DNA of 64,000 nucleotides from Anisodus tanguticus. Its lineage: Eukaryota > Streptophyta > Magnoliopsida > Solanales > Solanaceae. The stretch lies in contig CM067546.1 in the NCBI GenBank assembly GCA_034509755.1, positions 34,742,383 through 34,806,382 of the forward strand. Direction: 5' to 3'. Positions 1 through 11,351 of this stretch are shown here, in pieces (position 1 is the stretch's first letter; each line of letters opens with the position of its first letter). The notes beneath the pieces were generated by a model, which was not told the DNA's origin, did not search any database, and was given only the letters and a program-made list of their open reading frames with translations. The translations under genes were made by a program, and so were the position numbers.

Positions 1-300
1 TGGCGCCGCTTCCCTTCACGGCTCCGCGGCGATTTCCGACTCTTTTCATTTTACACTTTGTACACTTCTTCCTTCGTTTACCAACGTGGAATACTTTGTC
101 ATTTGGCCAATAACCGTCCATAATTTTATGTCTCAAACGTATTACATACGTACCAATATCTCTTTCACTAATGAAATTTGCGATACTTGGCACTACGTGT
201 GCATGTGTGTGGAAACGACATTTCCGACGTGCGGGCCTCAATTGTTCGAGTCATAAATTAATGGGATATACTTAATTCCACATTTAGTAAATTTTCAACA
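1..300 (-). repeat. Copia-1 3' LTR, partial
   Basis: About 240 bases (roughly 59-300) match the segment at about 5390-5633 with a few substitutions and small indels. The terminus at 300 reads caaca, i.e. TGTTG on the minus strand, and is preceded on that strand by a purine-rich tract (aagagggg). Bases 1-58 do not match the other LTR and may be diverged LTR or a rearrangement. The outer end is beyond the window. Confidence 0.8.
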
Positions 301-928
301 ATCCCCTCTTGAAAGAAATTTTGGCGCACACACTTGGTGCCTTTTCCAGCAATCTTTTAGGGGACCGATGCTGCATCTGAATAGGTAGCATACGCTTTGA
401 ACCTTCCATAGTTGAATACCATCGGACTTACTTACTGCGCGGTGAACATGATGTCTTGAACCGTCAGTGTTTAGTGTAAGCCAAGTCAATGGTACCAACA
501 CAACAATTTCCTCTACTCAGTTCTTTGTAATGTTTTATTCGTTGTGGCTGTGGACACTTCTTGGATTCGTAAGTGCGTTCATTTGAGGCGGCTTGTCCTC
601 GCACTTAAATATGTGGTCTCCTATAAGGTATCCTGCTATACCCCACTTTACAAGTGTTAGAAACCATTAAAAATTTCCTCAAACCTAACCTCAACCGGTG
701 AGGATCATTAAAGGTTTTGGAAACTTAACCTTCACCCACACTGCAGATAGCACTTATAGTCTATCGCGGGAACAACTTTGGATTTGGTGTTTCTTTACAG
801 AAATCACTATCCGAAGTGCTCATGCTTCCACCGAAGCGATCAACTGAACCTTTACAACTTAGTTTTCTCATTGAACCTAATTCCTGGGATCTCCAGTCAG
901 TAAGGTTGGGTTACCACCGTATTGGTCC

Positions 929-2607
929 TTATACCTTGGATTTTAAGCCCATTTCCTTAGATAGACAGAACATCTGATCTTTAGGTAAGCCATTTGTCAG
1001 CGGGCCTGCTATGTTATCCTTTGACTTTATGTAATCAATGGATATTATACCCGTGGTGATCAGCTGTCTAACGGTCTTATGCCTCCGTCGAATATGACGA
1101 GACTTTCCGTTGTACATAGCATTCTGTGCCCTTCCTAGAGCCGACTAGCTGTCGCAGAGGATCATTACAGAAGGTACGGGTTTGTTCCATCAATGAACAT
1201 CCTCTAAGAAGTCGTGAAGCCACTCAACTTCTTCTCCTGCTTTGTCTAAAGCGATAAACTCCGATTCCATCGTGGATCGGGCGATGCAAGTTTGCTTAGA
1301 GGATTTCCAAGACACAGCCCCACCACCAATTGTAAATACATACCCACTGGTGGACTTGGTGTTCTCTATGTCAGATATCCAGTTTGCATCACTGTACCCT
1401 TCTAGTATAACTGGATATCTCGAATAATGCAACCCGTAAGTTAGCGTGTATTTCAGGTATTTAAGTACCCGATTCAACGCCTTCCAGTGATCATTACGGG
1501 TAAACCTAGCCAACTTGTTGACTGCATAAGCAATATCAGGCCGGGTGCAGTTTGTTATGTACATCAAACTATCAATCACCTGTGCATATTGCTCCTGGCA
1601 TATGGGTGTACCACGATTTTTATCAAGCTTTTGATTTCTATCCATTGGTGACTTTATAGGCGAACTGTCATACATCTCGAACTTTCTCAAAACATCATCG
1701 ATGTAGTGAGACTGAGATAAGGTCAGTCCGTCAGACGTCTTAGAGATTTTTATCCCTAAGATGACATCTGCGATACCCATATCCTTCACGTCGAAGCATT
1801 GTTTCAACATGTTCTTAGCCTATAGAATTATGTTAGGACTGCTCCTTATGATCAACATGTCATCTACATACATGCATATCATAACAAACGAGTCAGAGAT
1901 ACCTTTCATGTAGACACATTTGTCACACTCATCAATGACGAAATCCTTCGATAGTAGTGTACTATCAAATTTTTCATGCCATTGCTTCGGGGCTTGTTTC
2001 AGCCCGTACAGAGGTTTGACAAGCCGACAGACTTTCTTCTCTTGCCCTTGAACCACACACTCCTCGGGTTGGTCCATATAAATTTCTTCTTCCAAATCAC
2101 CATTTAGGAAGGCTGTCTTGACATCCATTTGATGTATCTTAAGGTCACGCAACGCTGCGATCGCAATGAATACTCGTATGGACGTCATCTAGACACCGGG
2201 GAGTACGTGTCAAAGTAGTCAAGGCCTTCCTTTTGCCGATAGCCCTTAACTACCAACCTGGCCTTGTACTTATCTATAGACCCATCTGCTTTATACTTCC
2301 GTTTGAGTATCCACTTACAACCCAACAGTTTATTTCTCGGAGGAAGATCAACCAACTCCCAAGTATGGTTATGCAGAATGGAGTCTATTTCACTCTCAAT
2401 AGCTTCTTTCCAGAGCGGTACCTCTGGAGTTGACAATGCTTTAACAATTGTCCTTGGTTCATCATCAACCATATAAGCTACAAAGTTAGGACCGAAGGAT
2501 TTATCCTTCCTGGCCCTTTTACTTCGCCTTAGTTCCATCTCTGGAGTTTCCAAGTTCTGAGAATCTGGAACACTAGATTTCGGATATTCAGCCACTTCGA
2601 GATTCAC
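929..2607 (-). pseudogene. Copia-1 reverse transcriptase and RNase H, broken
   Basis: Minus-strand reading gives the copia RT core in order: the start (TWELVDLPP, GCKWILKRKYK) at about 2185-2607, the middle (MDVKTAFLNGDLEEEI, YGLKQAPKQW, YVDDML) at 1820-2188, then the C-terminal RT and RNase H (SDANWISD, SGYVFTIGG, STMESEFIAL) at 1190-1810. The RNase H tail (SKDNIAGPLTNGLPKD) is at 929-1117. YVDD is the RT active-site motif. Frame breaks near 1815, 2190 and 1120-1190 separate the pieces, so no single polyprotein is readable. Normally this part copies the element RNA into DNA inside cytoplasmic virus-like particles and degrades the RNA template. Confidence 0.85.
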
Positions 2608-2718
2608 TAGATCTAAACCATCTAGATCCGGGCCGTCAACGACTCCCGGTTCCTAAGAGCTTTGTTCATAACTTTGTTTGCGAGAGGTTATGTCTTTTTC
2701 CTTTCTAAGAAAGGTATC

Positions 2719-3530
2719 TTAAAAGAATTGAGCATTCCTTGATTCCATGATTGTACCCCCGTGTATATCTGAAATATCTGACTTATCCACTAAGAAATGA
2801 TAAGCACTACTGTTATTTGCATATCCGATGAATATGCAATCTACAGTCTTAGGCCCAATCTTGACCTGCTTTGGCTTGGGTACTTCGACCTTTGCCAGAC
2901 AACCCCACACCTTTAAATATTTATAGGTGGGTTTCTTTCCTTTCCATGATTCATATGGAGTTTTATCCTTACCCTTATGTGGGACTCTATTAAGAATCGT
3001 ATTAGCGGTAAGGACAACTTCTCCCCACATGTTTTGGGGAAGACCGGAATTGATGAGCAAGGCATTCATCATTTCCTTCAATGAGCGGTTCTTACGTTTC
3101 GCCACACCGTTCGATTGAGGTGAGTATGGAGCCGTCGTTTGATGAACAATGCCTGATTGGGCACAATATTCCTCAAATGGCACTACGTATTCTCCCCATC
3201 TATCGCTACGAATTGATTTAATCCGCATGCTTAGTTGGTTCTCAACTTCCGCTTTGTAACGTCGGAACGCTTCAAAGGCTTCATCCTTACTTTTCAACAA
3301 GTAAAGGTAACAATACCTTGTGCTATCATCAATGAATGTCACAACGTACTTGTTCCCCCTCTAGTTTGTGCAAACTTCAAATCACATATATCTGTGTAAA
3401 TAAGTTCTAGAGGAGCGGTATTCCTTTTGACGGATCGAAAATGAAGCTTTGTGAGTTTTGCCTCTACACACACCACATACTTATGTTGAGGGTTTACGTC
3501 GATAGACGGTAACAACTCCAACTTGACCAA
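2719..3530 (-). pseudogene. Copia-1 integrase, broken
   Basis: The minus-strand frame at 2719-3342 contains the integrase core: MTFIDDSTRYCYLYLL at the start, IRSDRWGEY and the TAPYSPQSNGVAKRKNRSL block, with the conserved Asp and Glu residues of the DDE triad region. The family usually has RSDRGGEY and VAERKNR, so G to W and E to K changes are visible in or beside active-site motifs. The short upstream frame (3339-3530) holds the start of the core domain (ELIYTDICDLKF) in a different frame. The enzyme would insert element cDNA into the genome; this copy is probably inactive. Confidence 0.82.
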
Positions 3531-3572
3531 CCTTTGGATGGACTTGTAGTTGACATGTCCTAATCTATGATG

Positions 3573-4175
3573 CTATAAACTAGAGGACTCAAGCAAGTAA
3601 GATGAAAATGCTTCAATATTATTGCTTTTACGTAATACATTCATGGTGTCAACTTTGAAGAGGCCTTCACAAATGAATCCTCTTACCACAAATGTTCTAT
3701 TCTTAGTGACTACAAATTTATTGGACTCAAACACTAGCCTAAAACCAGCATTAACCAATAAAGGACCTGAAATTAAACTTCTTCTAATCTCAGGAACATG
3801 CATCACTTCCTTCAGAGTGAGCTCCTTTCCAGAAGTCATCTTCAAGACTACCTTTGTTACCCCCAACACGTCAGAGGAAGCGTTGTTTCCCATGAACAAC
3901 TTCTTGTTTGTAACCGGTGTATAAGTGGAGAAGGCATCTCTATTGGAACATATGTGTCTTGTAGCACCTGTGTCCATCCACCATTGCATAGGATTCTCAA
4001 CCAGGTTTGATTCTAGCACCACCGCTGAGAACTCCTCAATCATGTCGTCCAGAAACTGGTCTTTGACGACGTTAACATGTGCCTTGCCCTTAGCCTTGGC
4101 CTTCTCTTGTTGCTCAGTCTTGAGCTTGCGGCAATCCTTGATCATGTGACCAGGTTTCTCACAGTGGTGACAGTT
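3573..4175 (-). pseudogene. Copia-1 gag zinc knuckle and aspartic protease
   Basis: At about 4140-4180 (minus) the translation reads CHHCEKPGHMIKDC, a complete CX2CX4HX4C zinc knuckle of the nucleocapsid type. It is followed by a Lys/Glu-rich linker and then MQWWMDTGATRHICS, the copia protease active site (D-T-G). The pre-integrase linker follows. This stretch is open for about 190 residues and is the best preserved part of the element after the integrase. The protease would cut the Gag-Pol polyprotein. Confidence 0.85.
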
Positions 4176-5035
4176 TACTTTGAACTTCTCCGCTGCTTGG
4201 GTCTTGCCGTCTTTTTGGAACTTGCGCTTCTCGCTTGGGTTGCCTCAGCGGATTGTTTACCCCTAGGCAAGGACTTCTTATTATCTTCCTGAATTTGGAG
4301 TTTGACAATAAGTTCTTCAAAGGTCATTTCCTTTGTCTTGAGTTTTAAGTAACTCATAAACTCATTCCATGAAGGAGGTAACTTTTCAATCAGTGATGCA
4401 ACTAAAAACTGCTCATTTGGTTTCATTCCTTCCAAATTCAGGTGATGTAGAATCATTTGGAATTCCATGACTTGGTACATCACAGTTTTACTATCCACCA
4501 TTTGAAATTTCAAAAATTTCCCAACGATGAATTTCTTAGTACCTGCATCTTGTGCGTTGTACTTATTTTGCAGCTTCTCCCACAACTCTTTGGCAGTGCC
4601 AAAGGTGCAATACACCGTGTAGAGAGGATCTGACAAGTAGTTCAATATGTAATTCAAGAACTATCTTCATGCCATTAATGACATGGATACCTAGGCCTCC
4701 TTTACCCGTTTCAGAAGGCGAAAGGTCCATTTCATCTCCAGCTTGTGGAGGATCTTCTGTTAGGAAACGTTCCATTCCCATAACAGTCAGATAAAATAAC
4801 AACTTTTGTTGTCATCTTTGAAGTTTGACCCTATGAACTTTTCAGGGTGTTTATGGTGAAATCCAGCGGGTGGAGGAACGACAACGTTCCCTTGAGCGGC
4901 AATAAAGGCGTTGGATGAGCCTTGAGCAACCGAAAAGGCATTAGGAGTGCCTTGAGCAGTGGGGAAGGCAGAGGGATTGCCTTGAGCAGCAGCAGCATAA
5001 TCGAAGCAGTTTAATCTATGCCAGTCATCTTTCTA
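4175..5035 (-). pseudogene. Copia-1 Gag, with an N-terminal AQG repeat, frameshifted
   Basis: The minus-strand frame at 4175-4657 is a typical copia Gag (LWEKLQNKYNAQD, FLVASLIEKLPPSWNEF), the capsid-like part that packages element RNA. Further upstream (about 4860-5020) the reading frame holds four imperfect 10-residue units built on AQG-N/T/S-xxAF, visible in the DNA as repeated ccttgagca blocks. These precede the PPPAGFHHKHPEKF segment. A frame break lies near 4800-4820. I know of no function for the repeat; it may be a slippage expansion of the Gag N-terminus. Confidence 0.72.
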
Positions 5036-5065
5036 ACTTACTTACAACAAGTCTTGTCTTAAAAT

Positions 5066-5633
5066 TGTTGGGATACAATTGTTGTAGGGAACGGGAAGTA
5101 AGTAACTATTACATTAGTAGAAAGGATAAACAAACTATTACAATAAAACTGGAAATAAAAACCTTAACAAACTGCTTGTATGATTTGTTGAGTCGAGTGA
5201 TGACACTCTTTCTTTAAGACAAGATTGCCCCGTATATCTCCTTTTACGGTGTTGAGCAATAGTCTCCCAAGATACAACATCAAATTTAACAAGTGAGCAA
5301 AGGAAACTCAAGTGTTACTCTTGAAGAACTTTGAGTATAGTAATTTGCTAGAGAGGAAGAAGAAGATGAACTCTGAAAATTCTGGCCAATAACCGTACAC
5401 TTCTTCCTTCCTTTAACAACGTGGAATACTTTGTCATTTGACCAATAATCGTCCATAATTCTATGTCTCAAACGTATTACATACGTACCAATATCTCTTT
5501 CACTAATGAAATTTGCGATACTTGGCACTGTGTGCACTTGTGGGGAAACGACGTTTCCGACGTGCGGCCCCCAATTATTCGAGTCATAAATTAATGGGAT
5601 ATAATTAATTCTACATTTAGTAAATTTCCAACA
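5066..5633 (-). repeat. Copia-1 5' LTR
   Basis: About 568 bases, with termini TGTTGG...CCAACA when read on the minus strand. The segment 5390-5633 is shared with the left LTR. Immediately beyond 5633 the sequence changes to PDCD2-like exon. If the duplication is 5 bp, the flanking copy would be cttga (5634-5638); its partner is off-window. Confidence 0.75.
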
Positions 5634-7755
5634 CTTGATTGAGATGCAATTTGAACCCAAGCAAACTCTCCTTGTCACACGAGGATTCACAGGTGTACAC
5701 AGCAATAGTAGCCCAATCAAGAGAATGCACATCATTTTCCACACCAAAATAATACAGTATTTGTGGTAAAACCTGAAAGCAGCAGACAAAAAGAGCATGA
5801 TTCGAAAGCTAATTTAAGACACCTACTAGGCAACCATCAATTTTGGCCATAATTTTTCCAAGACAACTAGAGACATGCAAATAATTTAATTAGTTTGAGA
5901 ATAGGCACTAGCTAGATTTGTAAGCAGAGGAAATGCTTCATTATACCTGAAATTCAAAAGCCCTATGGCCGCCACAATAGGTGCACTTAGGAATGTCAGC
6001 CTTTGCTGGCTGGCCACTTGACGTTGGCCATAGTGGTTTTGCTCCAACATCTCTGTAATACCTATTTTCCAAGATAATGATCGAGTCTCAATGACAAGTC
6101 ATATGATCGTAATTCTTAGGGGGATAGCAAAGAATAATTTATCTATGCATGCATACAGTTTTTAGAATTAATATAGCCCAAAAAAAAGTGCAAGTATTCA
6201 GGAGTACGGGATACCCTCTCCTGGAAAGATGCCCAACTCTTCTTGTCATCTTCCCCCTCCTGTTGTAGAAACAATTATGTGAAGTTGAAAATTATAATCG
6301 ATATATCCATGATCCATCAATCACTAGAAATCTAGAATAGCCTGGCATACCTCAAAGCTGTCTATAAGTGACTCAATTGATTCATCCACTCGGCTTGAAG
6401 AAATCAATGAGTTCACTTGTCCATTATCATCAGAAATCTTAGCAATTGCAATCTCATATTCCGGCCAGAGACTCTTGCTTGCAACTGCTCGAGGATTAAA
6501 ATCTCCATGAATTTCTCATGCAGCGATAGTCTAAATATATAACATTCTAACAGTTTATCTTATCAGCTATGTAAGATTTATGAACAACACATCTACTACC
6601 CTTACCTTCTTGCACCTCCGAAACAGTCCTATTATTACTAGGTTCAGATGCATCCTGAAAATGCTCGAGGGTAAGCAGTGTCTTTTGTGACCTGATTTCC
6701 AATGAACAGCCTGCAAATTGGATTCATTTAGGAAAATTCCCATCCCAACAGAAAGGGGCAAAGCAAGCAGGGTACACATTGCTGACCTGGTGTTTCTCAG
6801 AGCAGTAATGTGCTATTCGGCAACCACCACAAACCTTATCTCCTTTCCAGGTACCACACCAGCCACAAAGAACAGCTGAGAATGCAAGAGAAGATGTATT
6901 ACAAAGAATCCAGGACAATGTGTAAGTATTTTTGGGCGATCAATTAGTATGGAGTTGAAAGAATATAATCACAAATACTTAATAGAAACCAATTGTAATC
7001 TTGAGTCATTGACCAATGAAAAAGTAGATATTTCCAAGGAATTACCTCCAGTACTAGAAGGTTTATCTTTCCCGTTATTTCTCGGGGGCTCACTGGAGGA
7101 AAAAGAGTTATAACGGGGCAATTGGAACGGAAGACCTTGACACTAGAAAAACACATTCAAGCGATCAGAGTTAGATGAAAGGATACATATGCAAGGTAGT
7201 TTATAGTCACAACACAAAATTCAATTGCGAAGAAGTACCTCCTGGATGCCTTGTCTTGGTTCCTTTTCCACGGCTCATGTTGATCTTTAAGGAGACAGGC
7301 CAGTGATGTACACATGAAGAGAAATAAAGTGCGGTGAAAAGTCGAATCCTTCTCAATGAGTGGTGTGTAAACCTTTACAATAAGTGAAATTAACAAAAAG
7401 AAAGAACACAAATTCAGTTTCCTCTTTCCACTCTTTTTTTCCACAACCAAAAAAAAAAAAAAACAAAAAGAGGACAAATGGTAGAAATGAGAGCCTGTAC
7501 ATAATTAGATGGAGGGCCACCAGCTTTGCTTAGAAATAACTCACGTAGCAACGACCATGAATTCTCAGGCTTTTCAAGAACCTATAACCCCACAGGCTCT
7601 TTCTCTTCATCATCCTCCTCGTCTTCATCATCATCATATGAATCAACTTCTCTACTGTCATCAATTTAAGCCTCGTCTTGATCTTCCTCATCAAGGAGTG
7701 CAATTTTCACCTTTGAAGAGCCTCTGCTTCTTTCAGCATAAATTTCTTTCTCCAT
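5634..7755 (-). pseudogene. PDCD2: PDCD2-like MYND zinc-finger gene, decayed and cut by an LTR
   Basis: Minus-strand exons can be recognised at about 7496-7755 (start MEKEIYAERS, acidic DDDEDEEDDEE, then SWSLLRELFLSKAGG), 7239-7372 (FHRTLFLFMCTS, ACLLKDQHEPWKRN), 7046-7142 (VKVFR, QLPRYNSFSSSEPP), 6787-6875 and 6606-6710 (MYND: CGWCGTWKGDKVCGGC, then HWKSGHK), 6351-6484 (SLWPEYEIAIAKISDD), about 6190-6259, 5947-6060 (CTYCGGHRAFEFQ) and 5634-5772 (VLPQILYYFGVENDVHSLDW, the PDCD2 C-terminal domain). Most boundaries are GT/AG. Damage: in-frame TAA and TAG in exon 1, 1-bp frameshifts after VKVFR and after HWKSGHK, absence of the exon that normally follows SKAGG (first Cys cluster), and a 3' end that reads straight into Copia-1. 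PDCD2 proteins are ribosome-biogenesis chaperones in other eukaryotes; this copy is probably a pseudogene. Confidence 0.85.
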
Positions 7756-8951
7756 TTTTCACTAAACTTTCGACAGTGATGATTGTAAAAAAATTACATC
7801 TCAGAAAAATCTCACAGCCACACGAAAAGTGCAAAAAAAAAAAAAAGAACAAGAGAAATTGACATAAATAGCCGCCCACCAAAATAATAGCTAGAAAATG
7901 TATATTTTTGTATATTAATGTAGTATAATATACATAAAATATACATCCTTGATACATAATAGTGTATGTTTTGTATATTTGGGTAGGGAATGTAATTATT
8001 TTAGGCGACCAGCTAAATATGTAACTTGCCCATAAAACAAAGAGAAGAACCTCATGTTCCCAATTAATAAACTAAGGGAATTTAAAACAAGAAAAATACT
8101 ATTACTCCACCACCAAGACTCAATTTTTACAGACCCAATTCATTTCAAGATGAAAGAAACAAAGATAAGGGGTGAAAAATAACAATAAGCGAAGTAAGAG
8201 ACCTCCCTCACCAACATAACATTTAAACATGAAAAACATATAGATACAGTGGAGGAAAATACCTGAATTAAATGTTCCCTTTTTAGCTTTGAATTATAGT
8301 TAACAGAGCTGAAAGAGCAAACACCAGGGACAGAACAAAGAAGAGAAGGGTTAAAGGTAGAGACATAAACCCCTCGTTTATATTTGGCTTAAATACTTAT
8401 GGGTTATCGTTAGAAATTGGCCCAACTCATTGATAAAAGGAAAAAATTATTTTTCAAAGCAGCAAAATTATGCATGTCAGTCTACTAGTATGATGTTCTT
8501 ACATTCCTCTCTAAAATTTACTACCTAGTTTAATTTCGATAAAAGAAAAAACAGCTTTTATTTTCTGAAAATTTTGACTTGATTAATTATTATCTATTAT
8601 AATTAATTAATTCATGTGATGTCTCGAACTATATAGCACATGCTCAAGTCAGGTAATTAGCTATTGATATGCTTCATTCACCGAGACACTCTTATCATAA
8701 TCTATTAATTATTTGAAGCGAATTGAAAAATACAAGCCGTCAAATTTTCAGACTATAATTTGATTCTATGAGAAGTAAAAGGTCAAACAAATCAAACGTA
8801 CAGTATTATATCAAATTAGAAAGAAAAATTTAAAAGAAGAAGATGCTAGGTATAGAAGTCTATCTTTCCAATATGCACTTCAAATGTCTCTTTCCGGATA
8901 GCTACATAAGTGGTGTATCAAATATTCATCATTAATCAAAGGTACATTTAC
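7756..8951. other. Upstream flank of the PDCD2 relic, no gene recognised
   Basis: AT-rich DNA with short homopolymers and, around 7897-7982, several tandem-like tatatt/tgtatatt stretches. It would hold the 5' UTR and promoter of the minus-strand PDCD2 gene. I cannot place a transcription start and see no convincing coding region. Confidence 0.5.
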
Positions 8952-9476
8952 TTTCTTTTTTTTGGTAATAAATTGTGAAAATATTACCATAAACAAACAA
9001 AATATTTACACCTACAGAGCTTCTAGGAAGGGTTTATCATCTCCCAAGCCTCCAAAGGGGCAAGAGCCCAACTAAGTACAAAATTTGTGAAGTAAAAAAG
9101 TACATCTAGCAGCCTTTTTTGATCCCTTTACATGCTCTACTTTAGCTTGTATCTCTTTCTGAATCTTTTCAAAAACACAATCTGAATATCTGCAATCTTG
9201 TTCTGAAATTGCTTCTCATATATGATAAATCAGTGCTCCCAATATTGCAGTGGTTAGTTCCTTTTTGAATTGTTTCCAATGCCTTCCTTTAATCCACTGA
9301 GCTACACCCTTGTTTGGAATACTGAGGCCTGATCAAGTTTCTAGCTTCCTCCTTAATTTTGTGCTCCAGCCACATTCAAAGAAGACATGTAGTGGAGTTT
9401 CCTCTTTTTGCAGCATCACATAAATAACAGTGGGTAGTATTAACAGATTTATTCAATCTACTTAACTTTTCTTTTG

Positions 9477-9800
9477 TCAGCAGCCTCCTTTGAGTAAGAA
9501 TCTATGTCTTGGTAACATGATTGAATTCCAGATTATGTCAGCCTCCTTCCATCTTTGTAGACTTCCCAACAATGCATTGTAGCTACTGGATATAGAATAG
9601 TTTCTATTTGCTGTTAAGCAGAAAGTCCCATTGTAATACCAACTTATCATATCAGCTTTTATTGAATGCAGCCTCCTCCAATACCAGCTACTATCTGCAG
9701 GTGGTCTATGAGTCCATACATCCTGATCTACTTTCATATATAACCCATGAACCCATCTAATCCATAATAGATCTTCCTTCCTTGCAAGCAGCCAAATCAA
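9477..9800 (-). pseudogene. LINE-1 C-terminal region
   Basis: This minus-strand reading frame resembles the region downstream of plant LINE reverse transcriptases (LLARKEDLLWIRWVHGLY, then NYSISSSYNALL), which leads into the zf-RVT zinc-binding domain. The expected continuation (roughly CYLCDAAKRGNSTTC, about 9390-9460) is in another frame. It is separated from the RT frame by breaks near 9800-9900. Confidence 0.7.
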
Positions 9801-9899
9801 ATTTCCAACTGAGGCAATATTTCATTTTCTGCAGCTCTTAATGTTCAGGTTCAGCCCACCATAATTCTTGGGTACACATTTGTTCTCAGGAAATAAGTG

Positions 9900-11351
9900 T
9901 CACTTCCCTTTTGTCCTCAGAATTCCCCCATAGGTAGTCTCTACACCTCCTATGTCTTTTAAGATACTTTGAGAAAGTATAAAAACTTCCCCCCAAAAAT
10001 TATAGATAGAGAACAGTACTGCATTAAGTACTTGTAATCTCCCTACATAGGAGAGAGTTCTTGAATATGCACTTGATATCCTATTTGTAATCTTGTCCAC
10101 CAATTGAAAACATTCCATCTTCGACCACTTTTTTGAGGATAAGGGCAATCCAAGATATCTAATTGGAAAGGTACCCAAGGAGAAACCTGTTACTGCCAGT
10201 AGTTGCTCCTTCACAGAATCATTAACTCCTGCCACAAACATATTAGATTTGTCCTGGTTGGCTACAAGTCCAATGACTTCACTAAAATGTGATAAAACCT
10301 CCATCACCCTAGTTACTGACCTAACGTTCCCTTTACAAAAGATCATAAGATCATCAGCAAATATTAAGTGAGTCAATCTAGTTGTCTTGCACATGGGATG
10401 AAATCTAAAATCAGGAAGATCACTCATCTTTTGTAGACTTCTAGAGAGATACTCCATTACTAAAGCAAAAAGCAAGGGGGATATGAGATCTCCTTGCCTT
10501 ATCCCTCTCCTCCCCTCAAAATAGCCATACCCTTCACCATTCACTTGGACAGTGGACTTAGTAGAAGTGACACAAGTCATTACCATCTTGACAAATGACT
10601 CAGGGAATCCATAGCCTCTCAATGCCTCCTCAATAAACTCCCAATTAACCATATCATAAGCTTTTCTAAGATTTATCTTCATTAGACACTTAGGAGAAGT
10701 TTTCCTATTGTAGTGCCTAAGCAAATCATGACATATCAAGATGTTATGCACCAAAGATCTTCCTTTCATAAAAGCAGTTTGGTTTTCAGACACAATAGAA
10801 GCTATAGCTATTCTCAGCCTTTTACAAATCATTTTAGAAATGCACTTGTAAAGCACATTACAACAAGAAATAGGTCGAAATTGACCTGCATTTTGAGGTA
10901 CTGCCACCTTTGGAATTACTGAAAGCATAGTTGCATTTAGTTGCTTCAGAAGCTGCCCATTTGAGAAAAATTCCAGGACAGCTCTTATGATATCATCTCC
11001 AACAATCTCCCAAGCAGCTTTAAAGAATTCACTCCCATATCCATCCGGATCTGGACTCTTGTTTTTATCTATTCCAAACATAGCCTCTTTTACATCCTTA
11101 GCACAATAAGGTTGAACCAATGCCAACTGTTGAGCTAGGGTCAGTCTTGGCCCATTCTGTAGAAAACTGTTGAAAGTCTTGATTCTCTGTTGAACTTGTT
11201 GCCCTAATAATTCTTGATAAAAATCCACCAGTATGTTTGCTATATTAATAGGATCAGTTTGGATAGTATCATTCGTATCTCGCAGTTGTGTGATGGCTTG
11301 CTGCAAGGTCCTATACTTAATCACTGAGAAAAAATAGTTATGTGTTATCAT
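9900..11351 (-). CDS. LINE-1 reverse transcriptase domain, 483-residue open stretch
   Basis: The translation contains the plant LINE RT series: DKNKSPDPDGYGSEFF, FRPISCCNVLYKCISK, ENQTAFMKGRSLVHNIL, the GIRQGDLISPLLFALVMEYL block, and the catalytic FADDLMIFCKGN, followed by RYLGLPLSSKKWSK in the thumb region. No stop interrupts the 483 residues, but the frame is not continuous with the endonuclease upstream (overlapping break at 11338-11351) or the C-terminal region downstream. The enzyme would prime reverse transcription on nicked target DNA. It is probably not functional alone. Confidence 0.88.
   Translation of the reverse strand: MITHNYFFSVIKYRTLQQAITQLRDTNDTIQTDPINIANILVDFYQELLGQQVQQRIKTFNSFLQNGPRLTLAQQLALVQPYCAKDVKEAMFGIDKNKSPDPDGYGSEFFKAAWEIVGDDIIRAVLEFFSNGQLLKQLNATMLSVIPKVAVPQNAGQFRPISCCNVLYKCISKMICKRLRIAIASIVSENQTAFMKGRSLVHNILICHDLLRHYNRKTSPKCLMKINLRKAYDMVNWEFIEEALRGYGFPESFVKMVMTCVTSTKSTVQVNGEGYGYFEGRRGIRQGDLISPLLFALVMEYLSRSLQKMSDLPDFRFHPMCKTTRLTHLIFADDLMIFCKGNVRSVTRVMEVLSHFSEVIGLVANQDKSNMFVAGVNDSVKEQLLAVTGFSLGTFPIRYLGLPLSSKKWSKMECFQLVDKITNRISSAYSRTLSYVGRLQVLNAVLFSIYNFWGEVFILSQSILKDIGGVETTYGGILRTKGK

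Larger units (their letters stand above)
1..5633 (-). mobile_element. Copia-1: Ty1/copia LTR retrotransposon, nearly full length, 3' LTR cut by window edge
   Basis: Read on the minus strand, the order is 5' LTR (5066-5633), gag, zinc knuckle and protease, integrase, reverse transcriptase, RNase H, polypurine tract (near 301-311) and 3' LTR (from 300 leftwards). This GAG-PR-IN-RT-RH order defines Ty1/copia. Both LTR copies share a block ending in the same inner sequence (about 59-300 and 5390-5633). The coding region is broken into several frames, so the copy cannot be autonomous. I do not see a standard tggtatcagag-type primer-binding site next to the 5' LTR, so that junction is less certain. 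Its 5' LTR directly abuts the last recognisable exon of a PDCD2-like gene on the same strand. The matching target duplication would lie outside the window. Confidence 0.9.

Noticed and set aside
5286..5798. Minus-strand open frame of 170 residues with a hydrophobic start
   Set aside because: It crosses the LTR boundary at 5633 and uses a different frame from the PDCD2 exon; it is a chance product.
7509..7862. Plus-strand open frame of 117 residues rich in His, Leu and Lys
   Set aside because: It is the antisense of PDCD2 exon 1 (acidic Asp/Glu codons read backwards) plus adjacent poly-A; the minus-strand reading has clear family similarity.
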